Source: Cycas panzhihuaensis (taxonomy: Eukaryota; Cycadophyta). From it: a DNA stretch of 64,000 nt. Positions 10,994-22,724 of the stretch are shown here, piece after piece. The notes under the pieces are model-generated. The model was not told the DNA's origin, made no database searches, and worked only from the letters and a program-made list of their open reading frames with translations. The position numbers and the translations under genes were made by a program. Numbering within the stretch: position 1 is the first letter of the stretch; every line of letters begins with the position of its first letter. The stretch spans positions 1,116,001-1,180,000 of the forward strand of contig CM041465.1 of assembly GCA_023213395.1 (NCBI GenBank), given 5' to 3'.

Positions 10994-13251
10994 GCGACCC
11001 TAGGTCAAGCGAGAGCACCTGCTAAGTTTAAGCATATCACTAAGTAGAGGAAAAGAAACTTACAAGAATTCCCCTAGTAACGATGAGTGAATCAGGAAGA
11101 GTCCATCATGAAAATCGGGCAGTGGTGCCATCTAAATTATAGCCTATAGAAGTGTCTTCAGCAATGGACTAGGCCCAAGTCCCTTGGAAGGGGGCGCCTG
11201 AGAGGGTGAGAGCCCCATCGGGTTCAGACCCTGTTGCATCACGAGGTGTTGTCTATGAGTCAGGTTGTTTGGGAATGTAGCCTTAATCAGGTGGTAAATT
11301 CTGTCCAAGGCTAAATATGGGCAAGGGACCGATAGCAAACAAGTACTGCGACGAAAAGATGAAAAGGACTTTGAAAAGAGAGTTAAAGAGTACTTGAAAT
11401 TGCTAGGAGGGAAGCGGATGGAGGTTGGTGATGCACTCTAGTTGGATGCAGAACGGTGATCCCCAGTCTGCCACTTGGCTCGGGGTGTGGACCATCGCTG
11501 GCTGTCGTGGTGACAAAAATACATGTGGGAGACTGCGCAGAGTTTTGTCATTGTGACATTCACTGAGAGAAGTGCATACCTTTGCAGCAACCCCCAAGCA
11601 CCTATGCGCTTATGGCATTGGTCTGCGAGCTTTCCACCTAGCCTATCTTGAAACATGGACCAAGGAGTCTGACATATGTGTGAGTCTGTGGGTTTGGAAA
11701 CCCATTAGACACAAGGAAGCTGACTTGCGAGATACCGCTTAGGGGCGTGCACCATTGACCAACCCTAATCTTCTGTGAAGGATTCGAGTGCAAGCATGCC
11801 TGTTGGGACTCGAAAGATGGTGAACTATGCTTGAGTAGGGTGAAGCTAGAGGAAACTCTGGTGGAGGCCCGTAGCGATACTGACATGCAAATCATTTGTT
11901 TGACTTAGGTGTAGGGGCGAAAGACTAATTGAACCATCTAGTAGATGGTTTCCTCCAAAGTTTCCCTTAGGATAGTTAGAGCTCGGGTGTGAGTTTTATC
12001 AGGTAAAGCAAATGATTAAAGGCATCGGGGGCGTAATGCCCTCGACCTATTCTCAAACTTTAAATAGGTAAGATGGTGCGGCTGCTCTGCTGAGCCGTGC
12101 AGCGGAATCAGGAGCTCTAAGTGGGCCATTTTTGGTAAGCAGAACTGGTGATGCAGGATGAAATAAAAGTTGAGTTATATTGCCAGAATGTGTGCTAACC
12201 CAGATTCCATAAAAGGTGCTGGTTGATTAAGACAGTAGGACGGTGGTCATGGAAGTCGACATTCGCTAAGGAGTGTGTAACAACTCACCTACCGAATCAA
12301 CTAGCCCCGAAAATGGAAGGTGCTAAAGCGCAGGAGCTATACTCAGTAGTCGGGGCAAGTTCTTAGCCTCGGTGATTAGGAGGACGCGAGGGTTATTGAG
12401 AAACCTTGGGCGCGAGTCTGGGTGGACCGGCCCCCGGTGCAGATCTTGGTGGTAGTAGCAAATATTCAAATGAGAACTTTGAAGACTGAAGTGGGGAAAG
12501 GTTCCATGTGAATAGCACTTGGACATAGGTTAGTCAATCCTGAGAGATGGGGAATCCCTGTGTGAAGGGCACACTTTGTGTGTACATTAAAAGGGAATTA
12601 GGTTAATATTCTTGAACCGGGATATGGCAGCGGATGGCGACGTTAGGAAATTCGAAGAAGTCGACGGGGGCCCTGGGAAGAGTTATGTTTTCTTTTTAAC
12701 AGCCTGCCCACCCTAAAATCGGTTCATCTGGAGATAGGGTCTAATGGTTGGAAGAGCATCGCACGTCCTATGGTGTATGATGCACCTCTAGCGACCCTTA
12801 AAAATCTGGAGGACCGAGTACCGTTTGTGCTCGGTCATACTCATAATCGCATCAGGTCTCCAAGGTGAGCAGCCTCTAGTCAATAGAATAATGTAGGCAA
12901 GGGACGTCAGCAAAATGGATTTGTAACCTTAGTAAAAGGATTGGCTTTGAGTGTTGGGCCTAGGGGTCTGTGCCTCGAGCTCATGGGATGTTGGTGGTCT
13001 GCCCAAGCTACTATCGCGGCGAAGGCAGACCGGTGCGTGTCGATTGGGTGATAGGCACAGAACGTCCCTTTGCAGGGGCTTTCCCTAGGTGACGAATAGT
13101 CGACTCAGAACTGGTACAGACAAGGGGAATCTGATTATTTAATTAAAACAAAGCATTGTGATGGTGCCAGTGGATGTTGACGTAATGTGATTTCTACCCA
13201 GTGCTCTGAATGTTAAAGTGAAGAAATTCAACCCAGTGCGAGTAAACAGCA

Positions 13252-13288
<37 letters not shown>

Positions 13289-13334
13289 TGTCATCTAATT
13301 ATTGACGTGCATGAATGGATTAACGAGATTCCCA

Positions 13335-13366
<32 letters not shown>

Positions 13367-13860
13367 ATAAGGGAATGGGCTTGGCAGAATTAGCAGGGAA
13401 AGAAGACCTTGTTGAGCTTGACTCTAGTCTGACTTTGTGAAATGACTTGAGAGGTGTAGAATAAGTGGGAACCATTTTGGGTACAAGTGAAATACCACTA
13501 CTTTTAATGTTATTTTATTTATTCCGTGAGGTGGAGGCAGGGCATTGCCCCTATTTTTGGCCTTAAGGTGTATGTAGTCGTGTCAATCTGGGTAGAAGAC
13601 ATTGTCAGGTGGGGAGTTTGGTCAGGCGGCACATACATTAAAAGATAACACAGGTGTCCTAAGATGAGCTCAACGATAATAGAAATCTCGTGTGGAACAA
13701 AAGGGTAAAATCTCATTTGATTTTGATTTTCAGTACGAATACAAACCATGAAAGCATGGCCTATCGATCCTTTAGATTTTCAAAATTTGAGGCTAGAGGT
13801 GTTAGAAAAGTTACCACAGGGATAATTGGCTTGTGGCAGCCAAGCATTCATAACGACGTT

Positions 13861-13905
<45 letters not shown>

Positions 13906-14405
13906 GAATTCACCAAGTGTTGGAATATTCACCCACCAATAGGGAACGTGAGATGGGTTTAAACCATCGTGAGATAGGTTAGTTTTACCCTACTGATGAG
14001 TCACGTCGCAATAGTAATTCAACTTAGTACAAGAGGAACCGTTAATTCACATAATTGGTCATCGCACTTGGTTGAAAAGCCAGTGGTGCGAAGCTACCAT
14101 GTGTCAGATTATGACTGAACGCCTCTAAGTCAGAATCCACGCTAGAGGCAGTGCCAGTCCCTCTTCGATTGTTCTGCAACCTATAGTAGAGGTGCCACAG
14201 CATTCCCAAGGGCCTGTACCATTGGCGATCTCCGGCCGGCAGAATACATCAGTATGGAGTAGCTTCAAAATTCAATTACAAATGATCATCGAGAGGAATC
14301 CTTTGAAGATGACTTAAATACGCGATGGGGTATTATAAGTGGCAGAGTGGCCTTGCTGCCATGATCCACTGAGATTCAGAGCCTTATTGCCTGGATTCGG
14401 GCCCC
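10994..14405 (+). pseudogene. 28S (26S) ribosomal RNA pseudogene, full length
   Basis: It starts with gcgaccctaggtcaagcg followed by gagtttaagcatatca, and ends around gatccactgagattcag and ggattcgggcccc, as plant large-subunit rRNA does. The length of about 3.41 kb is close to the usual 3.38 kb. Conserved words such as gggcgaaagactaat and ggataattggcttgtggc identify the internal domains. The sarcin-ricin loop near 14025 reads agtacaagagga where agtacgagagga is essentially invariant, which breaks the GAGA tetraloop bound by elongation factors. Many other C-to-T and G-to-A changes are present. This copy should not support translation. Confidence 0.95.
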
Positions 14406-15400
14406 ACCTTTCGGCTCTCCACTCTCGAGTCCAAGAAGAAGTGGGGTCTCTATAAATCTTCCACAACTTCTTTCTCGTGTCCAAAATGGAGTGGGGTTTC
14501 CACAACTCATTATCGTCTAAGTCCGCAATGGAGTGGGCTTTCCGTAACTCAATATCGTCTAAGTCCACAATAAAGTGGGGTTTCCGTGAATAAAGTGCAG
14601 AGCTTTCCACCAAGTCTGCAAGTCCAATAATAAAGTGGGCTTTCCACGAATGAAGGCCAGAGCGTTCCATCATCCAAGTCCATAAAAAATGAAGTGCAGT
14701 TTCTATGAATAAAGCGCAGAGCCTTCCACCGTCCAAGTCCATAGATGAAGTGGGGTTTCCGGGAATGAAGTGCAAAGCTTTCCCTCGTCCAAGGCCATAA
14801 ACGAAGAGGGGTTTCCACAAACCTTCTAGAAAGAAGTGTAGATTTCTTTAACTTCTCTACCATAGAGCTCTTCATCGTCCAAGTCCATAAATGAAGTGGG
14901 GTTTCTGGGAATGAAGTGCAGATTTTTCCATTGTCCAAGTCCACAAACAAGGTGGGGTTTCTGGGAATGAAGTGCAGAGCTTTCCATCGTCCAAGTCCAC
15001 AAACGAGGTGGGGTTTCCAGGAATGAAGTGCAGAGATTTCCATCATCCAAGTCCATAAACAAAGTGGGGTTTCCAGGAATGAAGTGTAGATCTTTTCATC
15101 ATCTAAGTCCATAAAGGACATGGGCTTTCTACAAATCTTCCAAAAAGAAGTACAGATTTATTTAACTCTCTACCGTAGAGCTTTTCCTCGTCAAAGTCCA
15201 AAATTGCTTATTAGGTTTACACAAATCTTGTAAAATGAAGTGCAATTCTCTGCAGCTCTCTATTGTGGATCTTTTTATCGTCCAAGTACATAAATGAAGT
15301 GGGGTTTCTGGAAATCTTCCAAAGCTCTCTCACACGAGTCTGGAAACGCCCTTTTTATCATCCAAGTACATAAATGAAGTGGGGTTTCTGCTTGTCCTAT
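14406..15400. repeat. ~57-bp minisatellite directly downstream of 28S
   Basis: The unit contains gtccaagtccataaatgaag, tggggtttcc and gaatgaagtgcagagctttcc. It repeats with a period close to 57 bp from about 14450 to 15120 and then becomes degenerate to about 15400. Because 57 is a multiple of three, the minus strand stays open for long runs (168 and 190 codons), but these frames only translate the repeat. The position suggests 3' spacer subrepeats of the rDNA unit. Confidence 0.85.
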
Positions 15401-16250
15401 ACTGATGAACACCCCTCGCCCGAGAAGATGCTGGGTGGATACTCGAGGAAAATGCATAGGCATTTATGGTTGTTGTATCCATCGCATGCATTTGTCACGT
15501 TTAGAGAAAATCTAGCAGCCCCTGTTGTAAGAACTGCACAAATGCAAGCGCGCGAGCTACATTTTTCGTGGTACCACTTGTGCCTTTCGGCTGCACTTGT
15601 CATGCTCAGACATGTGAAATGTTCTGTATAAATGACTCATACATGTTAGTTACACTTGTCACGCTCAAATAGGTGAAATCTTCCATACTGGCACCTCCAC
15701 TAAATTAAGCAGGTAGGGCGGTCTTTTGTTTGGGACACGCGTGGCTATTCTTGATGCCTGTGTCCCATTTTCCTTCAACTCCTAGTTTCTGTAAGCTGCC
15801 TCTGTCCTATTCAGATGAAAGGCATGTCCCTTAACAAAGACACTTCCACGGCTACCTATTTCCCTCATCTGTCCATTTCTCCCAACTGTGGTTCCCTCAG
15901 CATCTCATTTCTATTAGCCGGCCCTCTGCACCAGCAGACCCGTTCCCTCAACTACTCGTTTCCCTCAATAGTCGTTCCTGAAGGCTGTCAAAAACTAAAT
16001 CTAAACATATAATGGAGATCCAACTTTTATGGGATTATCCACCAAGTTTACGTGTGAAACCTACGTTTAAATAGATGACACAATCTCGAAGCAATGCCAT
16101 CTCTCATGAACTTCAATTGTGCACCGTATGCGGATAGATACAAGCTCTTAAAGGAATCCCCGAGGGCCATTGCTCACATGTCGATTAAATAATCCTAAGA
16201 TGTAATATTTTATGGAACTCATAAGCCATGGTTATAACCATGTTACAAGA
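15401..16250. other. Spacer, no gene recognised
   Basis: The stretch holds only short unrelated frames. I see no RNA gene or terminal repeats. It continues the spacer after the 57-bp repeats. Confidence 0.5.
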
Positions 16251-16284
16251 AGGGGAGGCCCATAACCACGTTGTGAGCCAGAAA

Positions 16285-16570
16285 CAAACAATAATATTAG
16301 CGCTCCCCTTTGATGTTAACTTCATTTCTTCAGATACCTAAAGCATCCGGAAAGCACGAAATCTTTTACACCGCGGTGGTTTGATGAGAGATGTCAGCTA
16401 GTTGTTCTTCCATCAGTGCTTGCATATGATCTTTATGATGCCTTTCTGAGTTAAGGATCAAATGAAGTGATGGTGCACCTTAACATGTTCAGTGTGAGCT
16501 TGGTACATGGGATTCTTTACAATCTTCAAGGTACTCTAATTATCACAGTACTATATAGTCAGTTCCAATT
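16285..16570 (-). pseudogene. Ty1/copia RNase H remnant
   Basis: On the minus strand a frame reads CDN, a stop, STLKIVKNPMYQAHTEHVKV, then HHHFI and, further on, a degenerate LTSLIKPP. This is the C-terminal end of Ty1/copia RNase H, whose usual pattern is CDN, several residues, NP.FH.RTKHI and HFIRE, followed by a D.LTKPL motif. Several stops and shifts interrupt it and no LTRs are visible. It is a small fossil in the spacer just left of element A. Confidence 0.65.
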
Positions 16571-16852
16571 GCAGCAGTCCCATGTCCTGTAATATATGTT
16601 AGGAGTTGGTCTAGAGAAAGGACTGGTCCCATACTTGGAACCATCCCAACCCAGGTTGGTGGGGTGAGCCACTGACCTAGGAGGATCTACCATTATGTTT
16701 ACAGGAGGCAGAAAATGCTAAGAGGATCTACCATATGTCTACAATATGCAGAAAATGCTAGGCATTGGAATAACTGAAAGATATAGGGCCAAATGGTATC
16801 AAACTTATATGAAATTTTGTGGAATGGAAGAAGACACATCCCACTACATGTG

Positions 16853-19485
16853 TGAAACATGTCTACAGGGTGGTCTCTTACATTTAGTAAGATATGTCTA
16901 ACTAAGATGTAGCTGGTCTATGAGTGGGATCTAACGGCAAGAAAAACACCACGCAGGGCATCCATGCGCCGGAGCGTAGATTCGGGACCAGCAAATGGCA
17001 CCTAATTACCTTTGGGCAATCTTTGGAGAAGGATGCAAGGCAAGGCCTTGGCTTATCCCAAAAGAAGAGGCCCTCCTACCCCTTGGATGGCCAGGAAGAG
17101 GAAGAGGGACCCTAAAGAGCCACGCCTTCTCAAGAGAGGGAGAAGGCGACGTATAAGAAAATGTGTGTAGTACGATGTCCTATGTATGGGCTAGGTGGGG
17201 AGGTGAGGAACGGATGACTCATACCCAAAAAAAACTACCTACACGTGATATAAATAACTATAAACAAAAGAGATGCACAAATGCAAGGATGAATTCTTCT
17301 TCCCTTTTTCGTTTCCTATGTGTTTTAGCATGCAAACATATGCGTAAAAGAAAAACACTGCAGGAAAGGACAAAAAAAAGAAGAAGAATACCTAGAAATG
17401 TAGTCCGATTAGAGTGTTGCGACCTTCAATTCTTTGTGCGCTCTCCCACTCAAACTTGTTATGTAGCTGAGAGACTAGCTGACGACGGTTACCGTGAGTG
17501 GTCAAGGGGCTACTTTACCTTCCCTAAACGTGCAAAAAACAAAGCAACACAAAGAATGACAAAAGGAAACAAAGAAATACTACTATCAAGAGGCTAACCT
17601 GTCAAGAAGCTCACCTCGTGCATATTTCTGTTACCACAAAGCCTGCTAATCATAACATGAGAGTTTCTCCCTCCCAGAAGAGGGGATGCTAAATATACCT
17701 AATATATGTATATGTAAATACAAAAAACTGATAGCAAATCAAGTTAAAGAAATGTTGCACACTACTCCAAAACTCTAAGCAAAACTCAAGCAAGTAGCAG
17801 CACCAAATGGTATCCAAAATGAAGGAGTTAGCCTCGAAATAGCCAACTCACCCATATGTATCTCCACGTAGCCTCAAGGGAGGGAAAAACAAAGTGTACT
17901 GGCAGTATGGGACAGCAAGCAAGAGAGGAAATAGACTAGCAAAATGATGTGCAAGCAAACCCAAGAGACGAAGTGCTATGGACAACAAATCGTCAAGTTG
18001 AGATGAGCTAAGGGTCACAGACTAACCAGGAAGGGTTTTGGGGCTTATGTGGTGCCCAAAACCAGCAAGTGCAAGTCTAAAACCAATGTGGCAAGGGGTT
18101 GCCAATGCTATTTCAGATCTGGAAACAGGCTCTCAAAATCCCTGGCCTAGCTCCAAGGGAGGCATGAGGTGAAAGAGGAAGGAAGGGAAGGGTTTGGACC
18201 CTTGGGGAGAAGGCCAATAAGGGGACTGATCCCACCTTTCTCCCTTCACCCATCCTTGTATAACCCTCTTGCATAGCCACCTTGAAGTGAACTTGTAGGA
18301 AATGAGAGAGGGAGCACTGCAAAATAGGGAGCAATGGGCAAGCTCCTATAGGGTGCAAAGCCAAGAGCAAAAAAAATAACTTAGAACTGTTCATAAAAGG
18401 GAGAAGAAAAAACATGAATCTTAGAGAAACATTAGAGAGGTACCTTATAGTAGGAAGTATGAGCTTGTTCTTGCCAAAAATTAGGAAGAGAAGCCTATGT
18501 TTGATAGGCTTTTTAGGCCTGGGCTGAAGAGGAGGCAAACGTGGGAGCACAACTGAGATCTTGGAACTTTGGAGCTTGCTTTGAAGAGTTGCTGTGAGTA
18601 TTCCTTTCTCCATGATGTAGACCTAAAAAGAGAGGGCCTGAGCTGCTAGAGTAAGGCCTGAGATGCAGCTGGTATCCCTATGGAAGGAGCACTATAGCCA
18701 AAGAGTAGATCTTCTGACAGTCCTAGAGAGAGAGCTAGAGTAGTGCCAAAAAATGAATGGAGAAGAGACCCAAATGACTTACTTTTTGGGTTTTATATTC
18801 CCCTAACCCTAAACAAGCATTTAGGGTTATGGGGCGATGAGTAGGCACAAACGCCACATGGAAGTTACGCGAAAAGAGTGGAAACTAGCGTGACTGTTCA
18901 AAAAAAAAAAAAATTTAACAGTCGCACCACAGTAAACTTCGTGCTACCGTGGTAAATATCGTAATACCGCTAAGTTTATAACGGTGTGGGCCTGTAAGCT
19001 AAAATTAGGGCATAAATAGGGCCTAAAGCCAAACAGAGGGTATGCTAAGGCTAGGTAGGCTAAAAATTCCTACCCAGGTGGCTGATAGGTGGCCAGAAGA
19101 GAGAAATGGGTCTTAATAGGGGTCTTATCACACTTGGAAAGGGAATCAAAGTAGAGACAGGACTGTTGTCATGGACGAGACGTGACCAACTATGGTGCTT
19201 GAGGAGCTGTGGAGATGTTGTAGGTGGCTGAGTGCCATATGGGATGTATGACTCGCTGAGGAGTGCCCCCACGGTGGGTTGTCATAGGCTAAGTGGTGTG
19301 CAGCAGGCACAAGCAACGTGATCAAGCAAGAAAGTAGTGCGATCACACAAATGATAGGCAAGCATGCGTCAAGCAATTCACTAAGCGAACTTGACCAAGC
19401 GAAAGTGAGGATGGGAGTAAGAAACATATACCTGAGCTTACCTAAGTCGACTCATCCCAAATCCATTCCCGTTAGCTGGGAAACA
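16853..19485 (-). repeat. Element A, 3' LTR
   Basis: This repeat matches 36648-39279 almost base for base in length (2633 versus 2632 bp), with scattered transitions. On the minus strand it starts with TGTTTCCCAGC and ends next to TTTCA. A minus-strand ATATAAAA at 18789-18798 is a candidate promoter, with a telomere-like ccctaaccctaaa word close by. A palindromic module at about 18916-18990 lies upstream of that TATA box. Confidence 0.92.
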
Positions 19486-19500
19486 CTACTCCCTTAGCAG
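19486..19500 (-). promoter_or_regulatory. Element A polypurine tract region
   Basis: Directly inside the 3' LTR the minus strand reads gctaagggagtag, which is purine-rich. The matching place in element C reads gttaagggggcag. This is where plus-strand DNA synthesis would be primed. Confidence 0.6.
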
Positions 19501-19849
19501 CAGAACCTCACCACTTGGAAGCATGGTATGATGGCAAATGCTGGCAACAAAAACTATTAGTAGCACATGCATATATATATAAATAAATCATGAACAACAT
19601 ATGGGCCAAGGGTGTCAGCGAGTGTCATGGCAAAACACATGGATAAGGGAGATGGAGACAAGGACAACATAGGGGTTACCTATGTGTCGTCTAAAAGTTG
19701 ACCTATAAATAAAGAAAATGAAAGAGTGAGACACCCCCGTTGCTGAAATGCAATAAGTGATGCGAGGGCACCAAATAGACTAAACAAGTAAACTGAAAGA
19801 AAGGCAACCAGAGACTTGAGCGACGGGCTGGCCAAGCAAGTCTCTCAAA

Positions 19850-20290
19850 GGTGGTTGCTAAGAAGAGGGAGGCGACGCTCAAGGATGAGGTGAACGAGGC
19901 CATCTGCCACAGCATTGAGGGCCTGGGGAATATGGCAAACGTTGATGGACTAGAAGTAAGCCAATAGCAACCTCATGGTCAATGCCAAGGCTCTCAAGTA
20001 TGGGCACCACACCTGGTAGACCTAGGTGAGATGAGACACCACCACTTGAGAGTCGTAAAGAAGGATGATAGGTCCATGATGGAAATGCCATGCATCAGTG
20101 AGGGCTTCAATAACAGCCGTGTACTCAGCTTCGTTATTGGTTGCCTTAGGAAGGAAGATTCCAGAGCACAGATAGTCATGCCCAAAAGAGTCACGGAGTA
20201 TCGATGTAGCGGCGGAAGGGCCAGGATTACTGCGGCTTCTACCATCGGTGAAAATGAAAAGAGCCATGAACATGATGATGACTTTTCTGA
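19850..20290 (-). pseudogene. Archaeal-type RNase H (aRNH) of element A
   Basis: The minus-strand frame shows LFIFTDGRSRSNPGPS, then TNNEAEYTAVIEALTD, then ILLYDSQVVVSHLT and, after nonsense codons, LNAVADGLV. These supply the four acidic residues of RNase H (D, E, D, D). The G.NPGP and NNEAEY patterns are typical of the archaeal-type RNase H acquired by plant Tat elements. It would degrade RNA in RNA-DNA hybrids during reverse transcription. It is separate from the ordinary gypsy RNase H that follows RT, and lies downstream of integrase beyond the antisense gene. In-frame TAG codons at positions expected to be CAG break it. How it is expressed is unclear; a spliced or second promoter transcript is possible. 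Confidence 0.85.
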
Positions 20291-20780
20291 AAGAAGTGCA
20301 ATGTGGCCAATGAAAGAGGCGAGGAGAGGATCCTATATTGCTAGTAACGGTGGCCATAAAGGGGTACAAAGGCTTAGTAATGAGGCAACTCAAAGGTAGG
20401 GAAGAAAAATGGCGAAAAGGGACCCTGGGGTGCCCAAAATGGCTTAAGGGAGCACAAAGGGGCACCTAGCCAGAAGGGACATTTCCTATGGGAGTACCAA
20501 GAGCAAAAATGGGCGGTGAAAATGAGTCCAGGGTGGAAAAATAAGCCAAGTGAGTATAAACTCGAGCATGCACAGGAGTGGCACGTGAAACAAGATGAGG
20601 AGGCTTTGGTAAAATGAGCCATCCGGAGCGTCATTAATGCGCCGAGAGAAACGGGTCAAAAGGAAGCCATGGAGACCGAAAGGAGAACTAGGCCAGAAGG
20701 CAATGCTGGCCACAGTAGAAATGTGGTCTGGAAGGCTGCCTCAAGGGTGAAAAGGGAAGAAGTACCCGGTGGGGGCTCCG

Positions 20781-20791
20781 CCTATATAAGG
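20781..20791 (+). promoter_or_regulatory. TATA box of the antisense gene, element A
   Basis: The + strand reads cctatataagg, a near-ideal plant TATA box (core tatataa at 20783-20789). The equivalent place in element C also reads cctatataagg although the surroundings have diverged. It lies about 170 bp upstream of the exon 1 ATG of the antisense gene. Confidence 0.7.
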
Positions 20792-20951
20792 AAAAGTCAA
20801 ATGAAAAAGGTTCCATTATCATGAGCTCTCGTATGAAATCCAGAGCTCATTCCTCACGTAGTAGAGTGCTACCCCACTTCCAAGACACGCAGCGAGAGAT
20901 TCGACCATTGGATCGAGACGAGGAGACAACCAGAGCGACTAGGGGATTGAG

Positions 20952-20975
20952 ATGGTGATTGCGTGACCAGATCCA
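20952..20975 (+). pseudogene. Antisense gene of element A, exon 1
   Basis: An ATG at 20952 opens eight codons ending at gatcca, followed by the 5' splice site gtgagt. The exon aligns codon for codon with exon 1 of element C at 47998-48021. The fifth codon is TGA where C has AGG, so this copy is broken at the start. It ends in phase 0, matching exon 2. Confidence 0.6.
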
Positions 20976-21456
20976 GTGAGTGGATCACCAAACCCGACCC
21001 GAAATCGCCATTTGAAATTTAATGCTTTTTTATGAGTTTTTATGTAGTTTTTAGCCCCACAAGGATGAGAAGCAACCTCCCAGGGTCTGAATTGGACCCA
21101 GAGAGGGGTGAGACTAGGGCATTAGGTAGCTCTGGTCTTAGTGGGCCCAGTTGTAGCCCACTTGGAGGAAAAAATTTAGTTTTTGGGGCCAGGAACACCC
21201 CCCCTTTAGGGAGGTGACGTTTGTACCGCGACAAAGATCGTGGTGCTGCAATCTTTTCTGTGGGGCGATCACTCAACCCTGCCTAAATTCTATAGTACCA
21301 CAGAATTTAGCATGGTGCAGGGCTAAAAACCCAAAAAAAAAGAAAGGGGACCCCAAGGGGTCCCAAATCTAGACCAAATGATGCCAAGAGAGGGTCTAGA
21401 GAAGCTAGGAGTGAGCGTTGGCTGCAGACTAACACGTTTAGATGGCATTTTTACAA
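20976..21456 (+). other. Antisense gene of element A, intron 1
   Basis: The donor gtgagtgg is identical in A and C. The acceptor reads ttacaa where C has tgacag, so the AG has been lost here by one G-to-A change, although an AG lies one base downstream. The intron holds a version of the palindromic module (21222-21325). Confidence 0.6.
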
Positions 21457-22615
21457 GTAGTAACCACAATGGAGAACCACGAGAATGTTGGCATGGATCT
21501 GTTGAGCTTTTTAGAGATGATGAGTAGAGAGGACAAAGGGGTCCTCCAGAGATGCAGACTGTTAAAGGTGGTGAAGACACCCCAGTATATATTAGATCAG
21601 AGACTACTTATGGACATAACATCGCATTGGGACAGGTGGAGATATGTGTTCCATCTCGCCCAAGTAGGGGACATCACAGTGAAACCCAGAGACATCCAAT
21701 GGATCCTAGGGGTGCCAGTGATAGGGAGACCGGCCATGCTAGGGGCATTGCCTAGCAATGAGATGGCTCATCGAGAGGCGGCCATGTTCTTCATAGGCCA
21801 GGACAGGTGGGAGAGGCAAGGGATGCCTCTACAGAGTATGGTGATGTCTAGGGTTTCTCGTGTGAGGAAACTGATCACCCTATGCATTCTATTCTAGATT
21901 TCCTGGAAACAGAATTATAGACACATTCTAGGAGGTTGGATGGATGTAGTGCATCGGTGTGAGGCTGGCGAGAGACAGGATTGGGCTACCCTTATAGCGG
22001 CAAATCTCGTCGCCCAGTTGGATGCTATTAGGGTGACAAGCAGGGGTGGATTATCATATAGCACATTATTGTAGTGCTAGTTCTTTAACCACTTCACAGC
22101 AGTGGTACCGTCAGGGGGACCACACCCCATACTAGACTAGGCACCCATGGTACACAGGTGGCAGACCTGGTTCAGGGGAGTGGAGGATCAGGCGCATGTC
22201 AAGAGGTCTATAGATACCACGTCACTGGATTTACTCATGATGACTGACTACACACTGAACCTCTACCGATTGATGAGATGGGATAGTGACGAGGATGCAG
22301 GAGGAGCAGGGGTTACCCCCGAAGATGATGATGGTAGTGATGAGGCAGATGGAGGAGATGGGGCTGGCCCATCGCGAGCTGCAGATGAGGCAGAGCCATC
22401 AGGGACTGCTGAGGAGATGAGGGGGCCTATGACACGAGCCCAGAGATTGAGGATCATGGAGAGACCCAGAGTGGCAGCTCCACTAGTAGAGGGAGCACAG
22501 GCCCCAATAGTAGAGGCAATTTCAGAGGAGGTGCTAAAGGAGGAGGTACCTGGAGTTGGTGGAGAGCCAGGGGCTGAGGCTATCGCATAGGCAGAGGAGC
22601 CAGCGGCCACAGTTG
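21457..22615 (+). pseudogene. Antisense gene of element A, exon 2: plant mobile domain-like protein
   Basis: A single + strand frame runs through the exon, interrupted by TAG codons at 21895 and a few later sites. The N-terminal third holds the conserved block DITSHWDRWRYVFHLAQVGD, then a DIQWILGVPV...GR stretch. The spacing of W, FHL, VGD, DI and GVP..GR recalls the plant mobile domain (PMD) family, found in MAIN/MAIL proteins and in some transposable elements. A second block has DWATLIAANLVAQLDAIR and a HRWQTWF motif. The C-terminal third is acidic and low in complexity (EDDDGSDEADGGDG). The protein resembles that of element C throughout, with mostly synonymous or conservative changes by eye. 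The PMD assignment is by pattern only and needs a profile search. Confidence 0.65.
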
Positions 22616-22724
22616 GTGAGGCCTAACCTTCCTTGTTGTTTGATAGCCAGATGCATTGTATTGTTTGGTTTCAATTTGATACCTGCATAGATATGTACTG
22701 ACACATGACATGGTGGATTTGTAG
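22616..22724 (+). other. Antisense gene of element A, intron 2
   Basis: The donor is g|gtgaggcc and the acceptor is ggatttgtag. The exon 2 frame ends after the first base of a codon, and the exon 3 frame needs two bases to complete it, so the phases agree exactly. Element C has an intron of nearly equal length at the same site. Confidence 0.7.

Noticed and set aside
14314-15121. Minus-strand frames of 168 and 190 codons with repeated Asp-Leu-Asp-Asp words
   Set aside because: They arise from the 57-bp repeat, whose length is a multiple of three.
17163-17597. 144-codon + strand frame in the element A LTR
   Set aside because: The frame is not kept in the second LTR at 36960-37390, so it is chance.
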